DNA of 64,000 nucleotides from Methanobacterium_C sp963845285 (GCA_963845285.1 CAWJRO010000015.1:141429-205428); one strand, 5' to 3'; numbered from the stretch's first letter, positions 18,076 through 27,305 are shown. Numbers and translations: made by a program. Notes: generated by a model from the sequence alone, not told the origin.

Positions 18076-18855
18076 TTATTTCCAAACTTTCCATGGTGCA
18101 TTGCCCTTTTTCCATAGGCTGTTCATTACTTCCAGTTCACGATATGTATCAACACACTGCCAGAATTTTTCGTTGTTATAAAGCATTAATTCTTTATCTT
18201 CTGCTAACTTTTCCAGTGGTTTTCTTTCCAAGATACAGTCATCATCATAACTTAAGTAATCAAAGAACTCTTTGTTAAAAACAAAAAACCCTCCGTTGAT
18301 CAAACCTTCTTTAGTTTGCGGCTTTTCATTATAATTTAAAACCTGGTTTCCATTCATTGTAAATTCTCCAAAACGAGATGATGGATGGACACCTGTCATT
18401 GTTCCTATCTTTCCATGTGATTTGTGAAATTTAACAAGTTCTTTGATATTAATATCTGCAACACCGTCACCGTACGTCATCATGAATGTATCTTCATCTA
18501 TATATTTCTCTATTTTTTTTACGCGAGTTCCTGTCTGAGATTCTTCGCCTGTGTATGCAAGTGTTACATTCCAATCATTTTCATCGTGATCACCATGAAC
18601 CTGGACGTTGTTGTGGTCACCTAACTGAATTGTAAAATCATTATTCATCATTTCATAATTAAGGAAATATTCTTTTATCATATCTCCCTTGTATCCAAGG
18701 CAGATCACAAAATCTTTAAATCCATATTGGGCATAAATCTTCATTATATGCCATAAAATTGGTTTATTACCTATTTGAACCATTGGTTTTGGTCTAAATT
18801 CAGTTTCTTCCTTTAAACGCGTTCCTCTTCCACCACATAAGATAACAACTTTCAT
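18076..18855 (-). CDS. rfbF: Glucose-1-phosphate cytidylyltransferase
   Basis: 259 residues. It makes CDP-glucose from CTP and glucose-1-phosphate, the entry step to CDP-dideoxysugars. The N-terminus is the nucleotidyltransferase loop ILCGGRGTRLKEETEFRPKP, followed by MVQIGNKPILWHIMKIYAQY; this wording is typical of RfbF rather than RmlA. TYGDGVADI holds the metal-binding Asp. ATG 18855 has GAGGAA about 4-5 bases upstream and is preferred to the in-frame codon at 18867. First gene of the minus-strand sugar operon that runs down to 5594. Confidence 0.93.
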   Translation of the reverse strand: MKVVILCGGRGTRLKEETEFRPKPMVQIGNKPILWHIMKIYAQYGFKDFVICLGYKGDMIKEYFLNYEMMNNDFTIQLGDHNNVQVHGDHDENDWNVTLAYTGEESQTGTRVKKIEKYIDEDTFMMTYGDGVADINIKELVKFHKSHGKIGTMTGVHPSSRFGEFTMNGNQVLNYNEKPQTKEGLINGGFFVFNKEFFDYLSYDDDCILERKPLEKLAEDKELMLYNNEKFWQCVDTYRELEVMNSLWKKGNAPWKVWK

Positions 18856-19072
18856 GATATTCCTCATTTTTTTAATTATTATAAATTTCTATTTAATTAC
18901 TACAGAAATAAAATCAACCTAATATAATTTGAACTTTTAATTTATTAAAGATTGGATTATCTCCTTTTAAATTAAATTGAAACTATTATATTATAAATAT
19001 GATATCTAAATAAGTATACCTAACTAATTTTGAACTCATTATATATTATCAAGTTAAACTATAAATTAAAAT

Positions 19073-20083
19073 ATGCCAGTTATAGTGACATTGGGGATAA
19101 TATCTCGAAATGAAGAAAAAGATATAGCTGAAACACTTAAAAGTGTAATTGAACAGGATTTCAGTCAGAAATTTGAGATCATACTGGTAGATGGTAACTC
19201 CACAGATAAAACAAAGGAAATTGCACAAAAAGTTTTAAAAGACTCTAAAATAAACTATAAAATCTTAAATGAAGCTAATTTTGGTTTCCATGGCCTATGT
19301 TTTGCAAGAAACCTTGTTATTGATAACTCTGATAAAAATGCAGGGTACATTGCATTCACAGATGCAGATTGTATTGTAGATGATATGTGGCTTTCAAAGT
19401 TATACAGTTCCATCAAAGGAACAGATGCAAGAATTGCAGGTGCGGGAGGCCCCCGTTTAATAGCAAAAACCGATGATAAAAAAGAACTTGTAATAAATGC
19501 ATTTTTAACATCCCCTCTGGCATCCGGGGGTAATCCTGCATTTTCAAAGAGAAATGTTGAATTTATTAAAAGCATAGCTAATTACAATGCTATCTACAAG
19601 AAGGATATCATTTCAAAGTTCAGATACGATAACAGTTTGATTATATCCGATGATAATGAGCTTAATTTCCGTTTGAGAAATGCAGGCTACAAATTTCTTT
19701 ATTCACCTGATGCCAAAGTCTGGCACCGTGAAACAGGTTCCATTAAAGAATTTACATGCAACATGTTCAGCTACGGGGTTAATATAGCCAACACGGTGCG
19801 GAAACATAAGAGTATTGTAACTATGAATGTACCTGTGACAGTTGTATTCATTTTATACTTGCTTTTTCTTATTCCTTTATATTTGATGTTCGGAGTGATA
19901 ATCCTTATTCCGCTGCTGGCTTACATCATCTTTGCGGTTGCTGTATTCTGTGAAGTCTTCCTTAAAACAAAAACAATTTATTCATTGATGGTATTTTTAC
20001 TTTTACCAGTTCAACACATTGGATATGGAGCAGGTGTGATTTATAATCTGATTTTCAAGATTTCAAAAAAGGATAAGGCATAA
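19073..20083 (+). CDS. GT2-family glycosyltransferase with C-terminal membrane helices
   Basis: 336 residues. The N-terminal GT-A domain has LGIISRNEEKDIAETLKSVI, LVDGNSTDKT and FTDADCIVD (the DxD site). The C-terminus (about residues 255-325) has two to three membrane helices, as in membrane-bound processive or dolichol-phosphate-using GT2 enzymes. No ribosome site is seen before ATG 19073, so translation may be leaderless, which is common in archaea. It stands alone, divergent from rfbF. Likely extends or primes the same glycan; donor unknown. Confidence 0.83.
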   Translation: MPVIVTLGIISRNEEKDIAETLKSVIEQDFSQKFEIILVDGNSTDKTKEIAQKVLKDSKINYKILNEANFGFHGLCFARNLVIDNSDKNAGYIAFTDADCIVDDMWLSKLYSSIKGTDARIAGAGGPRLIAKTDDKKELVINAFLTSPLASGGNPAFSKRNVEFIKSIANYNAIYKKDIISKFRYDNSLIISDDNELNFRLRNAGYKFLYSPDAKVWHRETGSIKEFTCNMFSYGVNIANTVRKHKSIVTMNVPVTVVFILYLLFLIPLYLMFGVIILIPLLAYIIFAVAVFCEVFLKTKTIYSLMVFLLLPVQHIGYGAGVIYNLIFKISKKDKA

Positions 20084-20155
20084 CTTACAAAGATAAAAAA
20101 TACTTATTATTCTTAAGAGTTCTTGGAATTATTCTTAAGAGTTTTTAAAATTTCA

Positions 20156-20260
20156 GAGGTTGTCCCATAATTCAAAATTTAGAAAAAATAAGGATAAATA
20201 AACATTTAAATTCAAAAATAAGCAAAATTATATATGTCAAAGTAATTATGAGACAATCTC
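20156..20260 (+). repeat. MITE-like inverted-repeat element, copy 3
   Basis: 105 bases beginning GAGGTTGTCCCATAATTC and ending ATTATGAGACAATCTC. The interior again contains TTTAAATTCAAAAATAAG. Same orientation as copies 1 and 2. It ends 68 bases before the chosen start of the Fe-S protein gene, so it lies within or very near that gene's promoter. Confidence 0.8.
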
Positions 20261-20327
20261 ATAAGAACCAATTAATATGGGAATAAAAAAAATAAAATTG
20301 ATAAAAAAAATATTCACTGGTGCCAAA

Positions 20328-21047
20328 ATGATATACTTTAAAGGCTGTGTTATAAGGGAAAAACTTGGAAACATATCCCAAGCCACAGAAAAGATATTAA
20401 ACAAGTCTGATGTTGAGTATAGAGTTCTTGATGATGAAACTTGCTGTGGATCATTCCTTTTAAGGACAGGATTTCAAAATGAAGCCATTGATGTTATGAA
20501 AAAAACTTGGGATGATCTAAAAGGTGAAAAAATACTTGTATCCTGTGCTGGATGTTACAATACCCTGAAAAATGATTATAAGAATTTATTGGGTGTAGAA
20601 CTGGATGTTATTCACACATCACAGTTTTTTAACAATCTTATCAATGAAGGAAAGCTTAAAGTCAAAAAAAATTTAGTAAATGTCACTTACCATGACCCAT
20701 GTCACCTTGGAAGACATTGCGGGGTTTACGATGAGCCACGGGAAGTTTTAAATAAAACAGTTAATCTGGTTGAAATGGAAAAAACCAGAGAAAATTCTCG
20801 CTGTTGTGGTGCAGGTGCAGGTGTTAAATCAGCATTTCCAGAGACAGCAGTTAAAGTTGCAGAAAAACGGATCAACGAGGCAGAAGATACTGGTTCTGAT
20901 TTCATTGTAACATCCTGTTCTTTTTGCATTTTGAACCTTGAAAATGCCCTTGAACTTTTTAAAAAGATTAAAAAAGGTACAAACGTTTCAAGGGTTCTGG
21001 ACATATCAGAAATCGTATTAATGGGGATTGAAGATGAAGAAGTCTGA
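20328..21047 (+). CDS. CCG-domain Fe-S protein (LutA/GlcF/HdrB-like)
   Basis: 239 residues from ATG 20328. Two cysteine-rich CCG units are visible: FKGC, CCGSFLL and SCAGCYN in the first, HDPCHLG, CCGAGAG and SCSFC in the second. This domain binds an unusual Fe-S cluster in HdrB, GlcF and LutA and passes electrons to or from a flavin partner. It overlaps by 14 bases a LutB-like gene, so the two probably form a lactate- or 2-hydroxyacid-type oxidoreductase. An in-frame ATG at 20277 exists but has no ribosome site and almost abuts a MITE. The electron partner is not shown. Confidence 0.8.
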   Translation: MIYFKGCVIREKLGNISQATEKILNKSDVEYRVLDDETCCGSFLLRTGFQNEAIDVMKKTWDDLKGEKILVSCAGCYNTLKNDYKNLLGVELDVIHTSQFFNNLINEGKLKVKKNLVNVTYHDPCHLGRHCGVYDEPREVLNKTVNLVEMEKTRENSRCCGAGAGVKSAFPETAVKVAEKRINEAEDTGSDFIVTSCSFCILNLENALELFKKIKKGTNVSRVLDISEIVLMGIEDEEV

Positions 21048-22236
21048 AATTGAAGTAATGAACAAGTCATTTGGGATATTAAGTGAGAGGAGATCCCACA
21101 TTGTTAATGATGAGCGAACCCTCAAGCTTAAAGACAGAGTTAAAAAAATAAGGCAGTATTCCATCTCAAACCTTGATGAATTAATGAATATCGGAATAAA
21201 AAAGCTTCAAAAAAATGGGATGGAAGTTATATTTGCTGAAACGTCAGAAAATGCCCTTGAAGCCATATACAATATCATTAAAGATGAATCAATAATTGCA
21301 AAGTCTAAATCAAACACTGCCGGAGAAATAGGGCTTTCAGGGTTCCTTGAAGATAAGGGTATTGAAGTTCTTGAAACGGATTTAGGTGATAGAATTGTCC
21401 AGTTTAGCCCTGAAAACAGATCTTCTCACCCTACTGCACCTGCTTCTCATTTAAATGTCCAAAAAATATCTGAAATAGTTTCAGATGAGTTTAACCAGGA
21501 CGTGAAACCTGAACCAAGAGCAATTTTAAACATAGTGAAAGCCGATATTCTGGATAAACTTTCAAAATGTAAAGTTGGAATAACAGGGGCAAATTCTATT
21601 GCAGCAGAAGACGGTTCCATAATAACAGTCCACAATGAAGGCAACATAAGCCTTGTATCAATGTTGGACACTCACATTGTGGTTGTGGGTATAGATAAAT
21701 TCGTTAAAACCATAGAAGAAGCAATATCTATTGTAAAACTGGAAACCATATATGCAACAGGACAAACAGCACCAGCATATATGAATGTTATATCAGGCCC
21801 TTCACAAACTGCAGATATTGAAAAAGTGCTTTTGAAGGATATGTACGGCGCTAAGAGGGTAGTTGTGATACTCCTTGATAATGGAAGAACTCAGGCAATT
21901 AAGGAGGGTGGCGAATGCCTTCTATGTATTGGCTGTGGCAGCTGTATTGTTTCATGCCCAATTTACAATGCTGTGGGGTATGATTTTGGATACAGGCGAT
22001 ATTTAGGAGGTAGAGGTGTGGTTTTTAGTCGTTTTATAGAAGATCAAGAATCTTGTTTTGATTCAGGTCTGTTCACATGCACTCTCTGCGGTTTATGCAC
22101 ATTAGAATGCCCTGTTGGTATTAAAACCAATCAATTGATCGAAAAGTTAAGAAAAGAGAGTGTTGAATCTGATATTTTTTGTGATGAACACTCAAAAATT
22201 GCACACAAAATTCAAAAGAAGGGATCACCCTTCTAA
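21034..22236 (+). CDS. LUD-domain ferredoxin-like protein (LutB-like)
   Basis: 400 residues. The N-terminal two thirds form the LUD domain of lactate utilisation proteins (AKSKSNTAGEIG, GITGANSIAAEDGSI). The C-terminus has two 4Fe-4S sites, CLLCIGCGSCIVSCP and CTLCGLCTLECP. LutB carries electrons in the LutABC lactate dehydrogenase complex. ATG 21034 overlaps the end of the preceding CCG-domain gene, indicating translational coupling. No LutC is adjacent. In methanogens such pairs are of unproved function; 2-hydroxyacid oxidation or an electron-transfer role is inferred. Confidence 0.82.
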   Translation: MKKSEIEVMNKSFGILSERRSHIVNDERTLKLKDRVKKIRQYSISNLDELMNIGIKKLQKNGMEVIFAETSENALEAIYNIIKDESIIAKSKSNTAGEIGLSGFLEDKGIEVLETDLGDRIVQFSPENRSSHPTAPASHLNVQKISEIVSDEFNQDVKPEPRAILNIVKADILDKLSKCKVGITGANSIAAEDGSIITVHNEGNISLVSMLDTHIVVVGIDKFVKTIEEAISIVKLETIYATGQTAPAYMNVISGPSQTADIEKVLLKDMYGAKRVVVILLDNGRTQAIKEGGECLLCIGCGSCIVSCPIYNAVGYDFGYRRYLGGRGVVFSRFIEDQESCFDSGLFTCTLCGLCTLECPVGIKTNQLIEKLRKESVESDIFCDEHSKIAHKIQKKGSPF

Positions 22237-22268
22237 TTTGATATTATTTTATATTTTAACTCTTTATT

Positions 22269-23351
22269 TTAATTCCTTTTAACAATTAAAGCATGTGCAA
22301 GTACCATACCGCTTAAGAACATGAATGTTATCATTGCTGTTCCATTTATTCCACGGTTCTGTATGAATAATCCAAGCATAGCCTGGGCAGCAAATGCTGT
22401 AACAGATCCTATGAGTAATGCTTCTCTTCCAAGATGGCGTTTACTCCCCTTTTCTCGTTTTTCTTTGTATATTGTGAGTATTTTCAGTCCTACAACAATC
22501 ACGAAAACACACCAGATGAGTAAAAGTATGAGTGCTACATATCCAAAGTCAAATGCAACTCCAAAGATTCCAGGTAAGAAATAATCCACTATATCCTTTT
22601 TTGTGACTAATATTCCGGTGAATACTTGAAAAGGAAGTCCGAAAGTTAAAATAAATGATAGGGGAAGTGATATGTAACCACTTGAGCTTCCAAGATCGGC
22701 AGATCCCCAGAAAGAGGAACCTACTACATGTCCAAACCAGGTTGTGTTAGGAATGACCATCTGTAAGCTGGGTACTGCATTACCTAAGAGCCTTTCTATT
22801 CTTACCATAGGACTTAGTACAGACATGGAAAGTATTCTTGATAATGCTTCAAGTGAACCGAATGCTACAACAACAATCACAATTGCACCAATTATTCTTT
22901 TGACACTTAAAAATGATTTTTGACGGAAGGACTTTGAAATTATAAATAATCCTATGAAAAGTCCCATTATCCATAACATAAGGAAATCCCTGTGCATTAA
23001 TCCTCCAACGATTGTTATAACAATCATGAGGAGGATTATAAATCCTCTGAGGTTTCGGACATTTATTCCAACTTTTTGCATCATTGGTAGAGCAGCTAAA
23101 GCAGTTACCATTACCATAAGAACTATGGGTCCATAAGTGTGTGTAAACTCATGGAAACCCAATCCGGGTATAAAAAGCCCTAATACATCCACACTAAAAA
23201 GGAGAGTTAATCCAATGCCTAAAATTAATGAAAATGAAAGTACACGACTCAATGATATTTTCAATATGTTAAAGAATAAAATTATCCCTATTTGGATTAT
23301 AATTGCGATTTCCAGTATAAACTGAAGATTATTCTGAGCTATTAAAAACAT
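22269..23351 (-). CDS. Multi-pass membrane protein of unknown function
   Basis: 360 residues with about nine to ten hydrophobic segments spread along the whole length, separated by short basic loops (for example SKSFRQKSFLSVKR near 140). A longer outside loop around residues 185-225 is rich in Gly and Ser. I recognise no catalytic motif. The layout recalls membrane proteins that accompany glycan genes (Wzy/O-antigen-ligase-like), and it lies within reach of the polysaccharide locus, but similarity to Wzy is only in general shape. Convergent with the LutB-like gene. Confidence 0.7.
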   Translation of the reverse strand: MFLIAQNNLQFILEIAIIIQIGIILFFNILKISLSRVLSFSLILGIGLTLLFSVDVLGLFIPGLGFHEFTHTYGPIVLMVMVTALAALPMMQKVGINVRNLRGFIILLMIVITIVGGLMHRDFLMLWIMGLFIGLFIISKSFRQKSFLSVKRIIGAIVIVVVAFGSLEALSRILSMSVLSPMVRIERLLGNAVPSLQMVIPNTTWFGHVVGSSFWGSADLGSSSGYISLPLSFILTFGLPFQVFTGILVTKKDIVDYFLPGIFGVAFDFGYVALILLLIWCVFVIVVGLKILTIYKEKREKGSKRHLGREALLIGSVTAFAAQAMLGLFIQNRGINGTAMITFMFLSGMVLAHALIVKRN

Positions 23352-23723
23352 TATATTACTCCAAGTCCTTCATGGCTTTAGTATAATTAGTTAATTGTAA
23401 ATTAGTTTTGATATTGTTTGTAAAGTAATTATAAATCAAATTTAATTATTGTTAAATTTAATTATTTAAACCTATTTACTTTAAGATATTTTAATAATTT
23501 AAATATATTTACTAAAATATGATTTTTAAGATTTTTTAAACTTTCTTAATAAAATCTTATTGTTATTAAACTATTTAATAGAATAAAATCCTGTAAATTT
23601 AAAGTAACATCTTTTAATTCATAAATTGATGTGCCCATTGTCAATCATATCAAATTAAAATAAAAAGAGATATAAATTATTCTGTTAATTTTCATTCCTT
23701 AATTTAATCTTTCCTTTTAACAT
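23352..23723. other. A+T-rich intergenic region
   Basis: About 370 bases of nearly pure A+T sequence between two minus-strand genes. It presumably carries the promoter of the membrane-protein gene and a transcription end for the gene at 23724. There is no ORF with a ribosome site and no clear hairpin. Nothing else is seen here. Confidence 0.5.
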
Positions 23724-24074
23724 TCATTTAACAGGTCGTTTAAATACCTGGAATAACTTAAATGGTTTTTTTGGAGGTTTACTTGGTTTTTCACCTTGAT
23801 AAACTATTTTAACTTCATAACCAATTGGAACATCATCAAATTTTTTATCTAACACTGCCAATCCAAAAACATCTACTTCCCCATTATCAGTTTTCAATGT
23901 ATATTTATTACTGTGATATATTCCAACATCATTCTCTTTGCATAAGTAGATGCCACTAATTTCATCACCTATGGCCTCAGGTCTCCAGATACTATCTTCA
24001 GGATCTTTAACCTCTTCCCAGCCAGCATTTCTATTCTTCATTCTTTCAACCATATCAAACACTTCCTTTTTCAT
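23724..24074 (-). CDS. Small conserved-looking hypothetical protein
   Basis: 116 residues, not recognised with confidence. It begins with a charged stretch (MERMKNRNAGWEE), then DEISGIYLCKEN and YTLKTDNGEVDVFGLAVLDKKF, which reads as a small beta-barrel domain, and ends with basic GEKPSKPPKKPFK. The motif of a ligand-binding or phage-tail-like beta domain is possible. It has no operon partner and is followed upstream by repeat element A. Codon use fits the archaeal block, and the length of the open frame makes it likely real. Confidence 0.6.
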   Translation of the reverse strand: MKKEVFDMVERMKNRNAGWEEVKDPEDSIWRPEAIGDEISGIYLCKENDVGIYHSNKYTLKTDNGEVDVFGLAVLDKKFDDVPIGYEVKIVYQGEKPSKPPKKPFKLFQVFKRPVK

Positions 24075-24134
24075 TTTTTATATATTTACCTATTCAAGTT
24101 ATTACTTATTTTATTTATTATATTATTATATGTT

Positions 24135-24358
24135 ATAGAGAATTTCTAAAAACCTCTAAAATTTAATAATATTAAAAGTTATAATTTAGTTATCACAAAT
24201 AAATAGCCATTTAAGAGAATTATTGGCCATTAATAAACCAATTAAGTCATTGTAAACCAATTAAGTCATTGTAAACCAATTAAGTCATTGATAAATATCA
24301 TAAAACTATTTCCAAACATAATATCAACAGTAAATGAAGGTTAATAGAAATTCTTTAT
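24135..24358 (+). repeat. Inverted-repeat element A, with internal triplicate
   Basis: About 224 bases from ATAGAGAATTTCT to AGAAATTCTTTAT. The two ends are imperfect inverted repeats (AGAGAATTTCTAAAAACCT against GGTTAATAGAAATTCTTTAT). Its reverse complement recurs at 29985-30170 with nearly the same ends and with the shared stretch around TTTAATAATATTAAAAG. The interior holds three tandem copies of an 18-base unit, AAACCAATTAAGTCATTG. It looks like a non-autonomous mobile element. Confidence 0.72.
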
Positions 24359-24365
24359 TAATATA

Positions 24366-24473
24366 GAGGGTGTCTCATGATTACTTTTGACATGCATAAT
24401 TTTGCTTATTTTCGAGTTTAAAACCTTATTTGTCCTTATTTTTTTGTAGATTTTGAATTATGAGACAACATCT
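24366..24473 (-). repeat. MITE-like inverted-repeat element, copy 4
   Basis: About 108 bases from GAGGGTGTCTCATGATTAC to TTATGAGACAACATCT. It is in the opposite orientation to copies 1-3: the stretch that reads TTTAAATTCAAAAATAAG there appears here as its reverse complement with a few changes. It begins 7 bases after element A. Confidence 0.78.
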
Positions 24474-24922
24474 ATAAAAATAAAATGCATGCTCCTGAAA
24501 AAAGAATCCATAATCCTATGAAAAAAAGTTGAGAATAACTTGAATGGAATGAATACTGCAAGAAAATATTTTGTGGAAATCATATTGAAGATGACTATGA
24601 TTCTTTAGGAAGGGTAAATAATTTTAGTAAAATAATTATAATTTCGTCTTTCTCCAATGTTTTAACTGTAAATGTTAAATAAGGTTAATTAATTGAATTT
24701 GGTATGTTTTTAGATAAATTTGGATAAAAAATAGAGTTTATAATCGAATTTGTTAGATTAAATAAAAAAATAGAGTTTTTGGTATTTTATTTCAATTTTT
24801 AGTTGAAGGAACAATGTTTATATGTTTGTCTCGATAATCTTAGTTATCGTATAATTTTTATGGGCTTATAAGATATAAGTATAGAAAATAGTGGTTTTAT
24901 TTAAAAATAGGAGGTATAAAAT
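24474..24922. promoter_or_regulatory. mfnB upstream region with TATA-like box and palindrome
   Basis: The gap between MITE copy 4 and mfnB. Near its end TTTATATG at 24817-24824 is a good archaeal TATA box. About 25 bases on, where transcription should begin, is the palindrome CGATAA-TCTTAG-TTATCG at 24832-24849. This could be an operator covering the start site. AGGAGG lies before the TTG start of mfnB. No gene is seen in 24474-24800. Confidence 0.45.
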
Positions 24923-25636
24923 TTGCTTCTCTTAATCAGTCCAATAAACACTGAAGAAGCACTGGAAGCCGTAGAAGGCAGTGCTGATATAATTGATGTT
25001 AAAAATCCAAAAGAAGGTTCATTGGGTGCAAGTTTTCCATGGGTAATAAAAAGTATCAGGGAATTAACTCCCGAGGGAATGCATGTAAGTGCGACAATTG
25101 GAGATGTGCCCTACAAACCTGGAACAGTTTCTCTTGCAGCTGCAGGAGCTGTTGTTTCGGGAGCAAATTACATAAAAACGGGGCTTTATGGAACAAAAAA
25201 TTATGATGAAGCCCTTGAAGTTATGGAAAATGTTGTAAGATCTGTTAGGGAATTTAATCCAGATGCGCTGGTTGTTGCAGCAGGATACGCCGATGCCCAC
25301 AGGGTTGGTGCGGTTGATCCAATGGAAATACCTAGGGTTGCTGCAGAATCTGGTGCAGATATTGCAATGGTAGATACAGCAGTTAAAGATGGTAAAACAC
25401 TCTTTGACTTCATGGACGAAGATGCTTTAACAAAATTTACAGATGATACTCACAAATATGGCCTTAAAGTAGCTCTTGCAGGTTCTGTGAAAGCAGAACA
25501 GCTTGAAATGCTCTATAATCTTGACTGTGACATTGTTGGTATCAGAGGTGCAGCATGTGTGGGTGGAGACCGTAATACAGGTAAGATCCACAGAAGTGCT
25601 GTAAGTAAATTGAAGAAAATGATAGAAAACTTTTAA
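24923..25636 (+). CDS. mfnB: (5-formylfuran-3-yl)methyl phosphate synthase
   Basis: 237 residues, usual family length. It condenses two glyceraldehyde-3-phosphate to the furan precursor of methanofuran, the first C1 carrier of methanogenesis. The protein reads very close to characterised MfnB: DIIDVKNPKEGSLGASFPWV near residues 23-42, GDVPYKPGT, KTGLYGT, the catalytic region AAGYADA and AMVDTAVKDGKTLFD. The start is TTG 24923, with AGGAGG at about 7 bases upstream; there is no in-frame ATG nearby. Followed 181 bases later by guaB. Good marker that the host is a methanogen. Confidence 0.95.
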   Translation: MLLLISPINTEEALEAVEGSADIIDVKNPKEGSLGASFPWVIKSIRELTPEGMHVSATIGDVPYKPGTVSLAAAGAVVSGANYIKTGLYGTKNYDEALEVMENVVRSVREFNPDALVVAAGYADAHRVGAVDPMEIPRVAAESGADIAMVDTAVKDGKTLFDFMDEDALTKFTDDTHKYGLKVALAGSVKAEQLEMLYNLDCDIVGIRGAACVGGDRNTGKIHRSAVSKLKKMIENF

Positions 25637-25817
25637 AGGATTGAAATATAATATTTAAGAAAAATTTGCAAATATATCTTCATGGTTTAATCTTTGGATA
25701 AAATATCGGGATAAGGTATTATTTATCACATTTTCTCCTAAAATTTATCATAAGATATTTTGTTTTTCGATTATTTTTAAATATTAATCAACCTTTTTAC
25801 AGGTTGGAGGTAACTAT

Positions 25818-27305
25818 ATGTTTTCAGAAAAATTAAAAAATGCCCCAAATGGTTATACATTCGACGATTTTTTAATGGTACCTTCAGTATCTTCCGTTGA
25901 ACCAAAGGACGTTGTAACAAAGACTCGTGTTTCGAGAAATCATTACATTAATATTCCAATCGTCAGCTCACCGATGGATACAGTGACAGAAGCTGAAATG
26001 GCAATAGCTTTAGCCCAGGAAGGCGGTTTAGGAATCATACACAGAAATATGACCATAAGTGAGCAGATTGGAGAGATAAATAAAGTTAAACTCTCCGGAG
26101 ACCTTACAATAAGGGATGTTATAACAATCAGTCCAGATGAATCCATAAAAGAAGCCCAGGGCATAATGGATGAAGAGGAGATAAGCGGACTTCCTGTTGT
26201 GATGGATGAAATTGTAATTGGAATAATAAGTAGAAGGGACATAAAACCAATTTTAAATTCAGACTCTCAAAAGAAAGTAAGGGACATAATGACTGAAGAG
26301 GTTGTAACAATTGGAGAGTCAACCACGCCCGAAGAGGCACTGGATGTTGCGTATGAAAACAAGGTAGAAAGACTTCCAGTTGTCCAAAACGGGAAAATAG
26401 TGGGTATAGTTACCATGAGGGATATACTCGAGCGTAAAAAATTCCCAAATGCATCGAGAGACAAAAAAGGAAGGTTTTTGGTTGCAGCTGCAACAGGTCC
26501 CTTCGATCTGGAACGTGCAATAGCACTTGATGAAGCAGGAGCAGATATAATTTCAATAGACTGTGCACACGCTCATAAACCTGAAATTGTTGAATTTGCA
26601 AAGACCATGAAAGAAAATATAAATGCAGATCTGCTTATGGGTAACATAGCAACCAAAGAAGCAGCTGAAGACCTCATGGCTGCAGAAGTAGATGGATTTA
26701 AGGTAGGAATAGGTCCGGGATCCATCTGTACAACTCGAATTATAGCTGGAGTGGGAGTTCCACAGCTTACCGCCATATCTGATGTTGCAGACGTTGCAAA
26801 AGACTATGATGTTCCTGTAATAGGAGATGGTGGTTTAAGATACTCAGGTGATGTTGCAAAGGCCATAGCTGTTGGTGCTGATGCGGTTATGCTTGGAAGT
26901 TTGCTTGCTGGAACTCATGAATCTCCAGGGGATGTTGTTATAATGAACGGCCGCAAATTCAAACAGTACAGAGGAATGGGATCCCTCGGGGCGATGACTG
27001 GTGGAGTAGGTGCCGGAACAGATAGATATTTCCAGGATGTCAAAGGACCAATGAAACATGCAAAACTTGTGCCTGAAGGAGTTGAAGGCGTTGTACCCTA
27101 TAAAGGACCTGTAAATGAAGTTTTATTCCAGTTGATTGGTGGTCTTAAAGCTTCGATGGGTTACTGTGGTGCAAATAATGTTAAAGAAATGCAGGAAAAG
27201 GCTAAGTTCGTTCGGATCACAGCAGGAGGTATGGCAGAAAGCCATCCCCATGACATAACAATAACAAACGAAAGCCCAAACTATCCCACAACAAGGCTCA
27301 TCTAA
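25818..27305 (+). CDS. guaB: IMP dehydrogenase
   Basis: 495 residues, full length. It oxidises IMP to XMP with NAD, the committed step of GMP synthesis. The barrel starts at YTFDDFLMVPSVSSVEP; two CBS domains occupy about residues 95-215; the active loop GIGPGSICTTRIIAGVG carries the catalytic Cys; YRGMGSLGAM is the IMP-binding/flap start. GGAGGTAA lies 7 bases before ATG 25818. The preceding leader contains the small hairpin AACC-N8-GGTT. It stands in its own transcription unit. Confidence 0.96.
   Translation: MFSEKLKNAPNGYTFDDFLMVPSVSSVEPKDVVTKTRVSRNHYINIPIVSSPMDTVTEAEMAIALAQEGGLGIIHRNMTISEQIGEINKVKLSGDLTIRDVITISPDESIKEAQGIMDEEEISGLPVVMDEIVIGIISRRDIKPILNSDSQKKVRDIMTEEVVTIGESTTPEEALDVAYENKVERLPVVQNGKIVGIVTMRDILERKKFPNASRDKKGRFLVAAATGPFDLERAIALDEAGADIISIDCAHAHKPEIVEFAKTMKENINADLLMGNIATKEAAEDLMAAEVDGFKVGIGPGSICTTRIIAGVGVPQLTAISDVADVAKDYDVPVIGDGGLRYSGDVAKAIAVGADAVMLGSLLAGTHESPGDVVIMNGRKFKQYRGMGSLGAMTGGVGAGTDRYFQDVKGPMKHAKLVPEGVEGVVPYKGPVNEVLFQLIGGLKASMGYCGANNVKEMQEKAKFVRITAGGMAESHPHDITITNESPNYPTTRLI

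Noticed and set aside
24231..24295. CRISPR array
   Set aside because: The three 18-base units are directly abutting with no spacers, and no cas gene is near.
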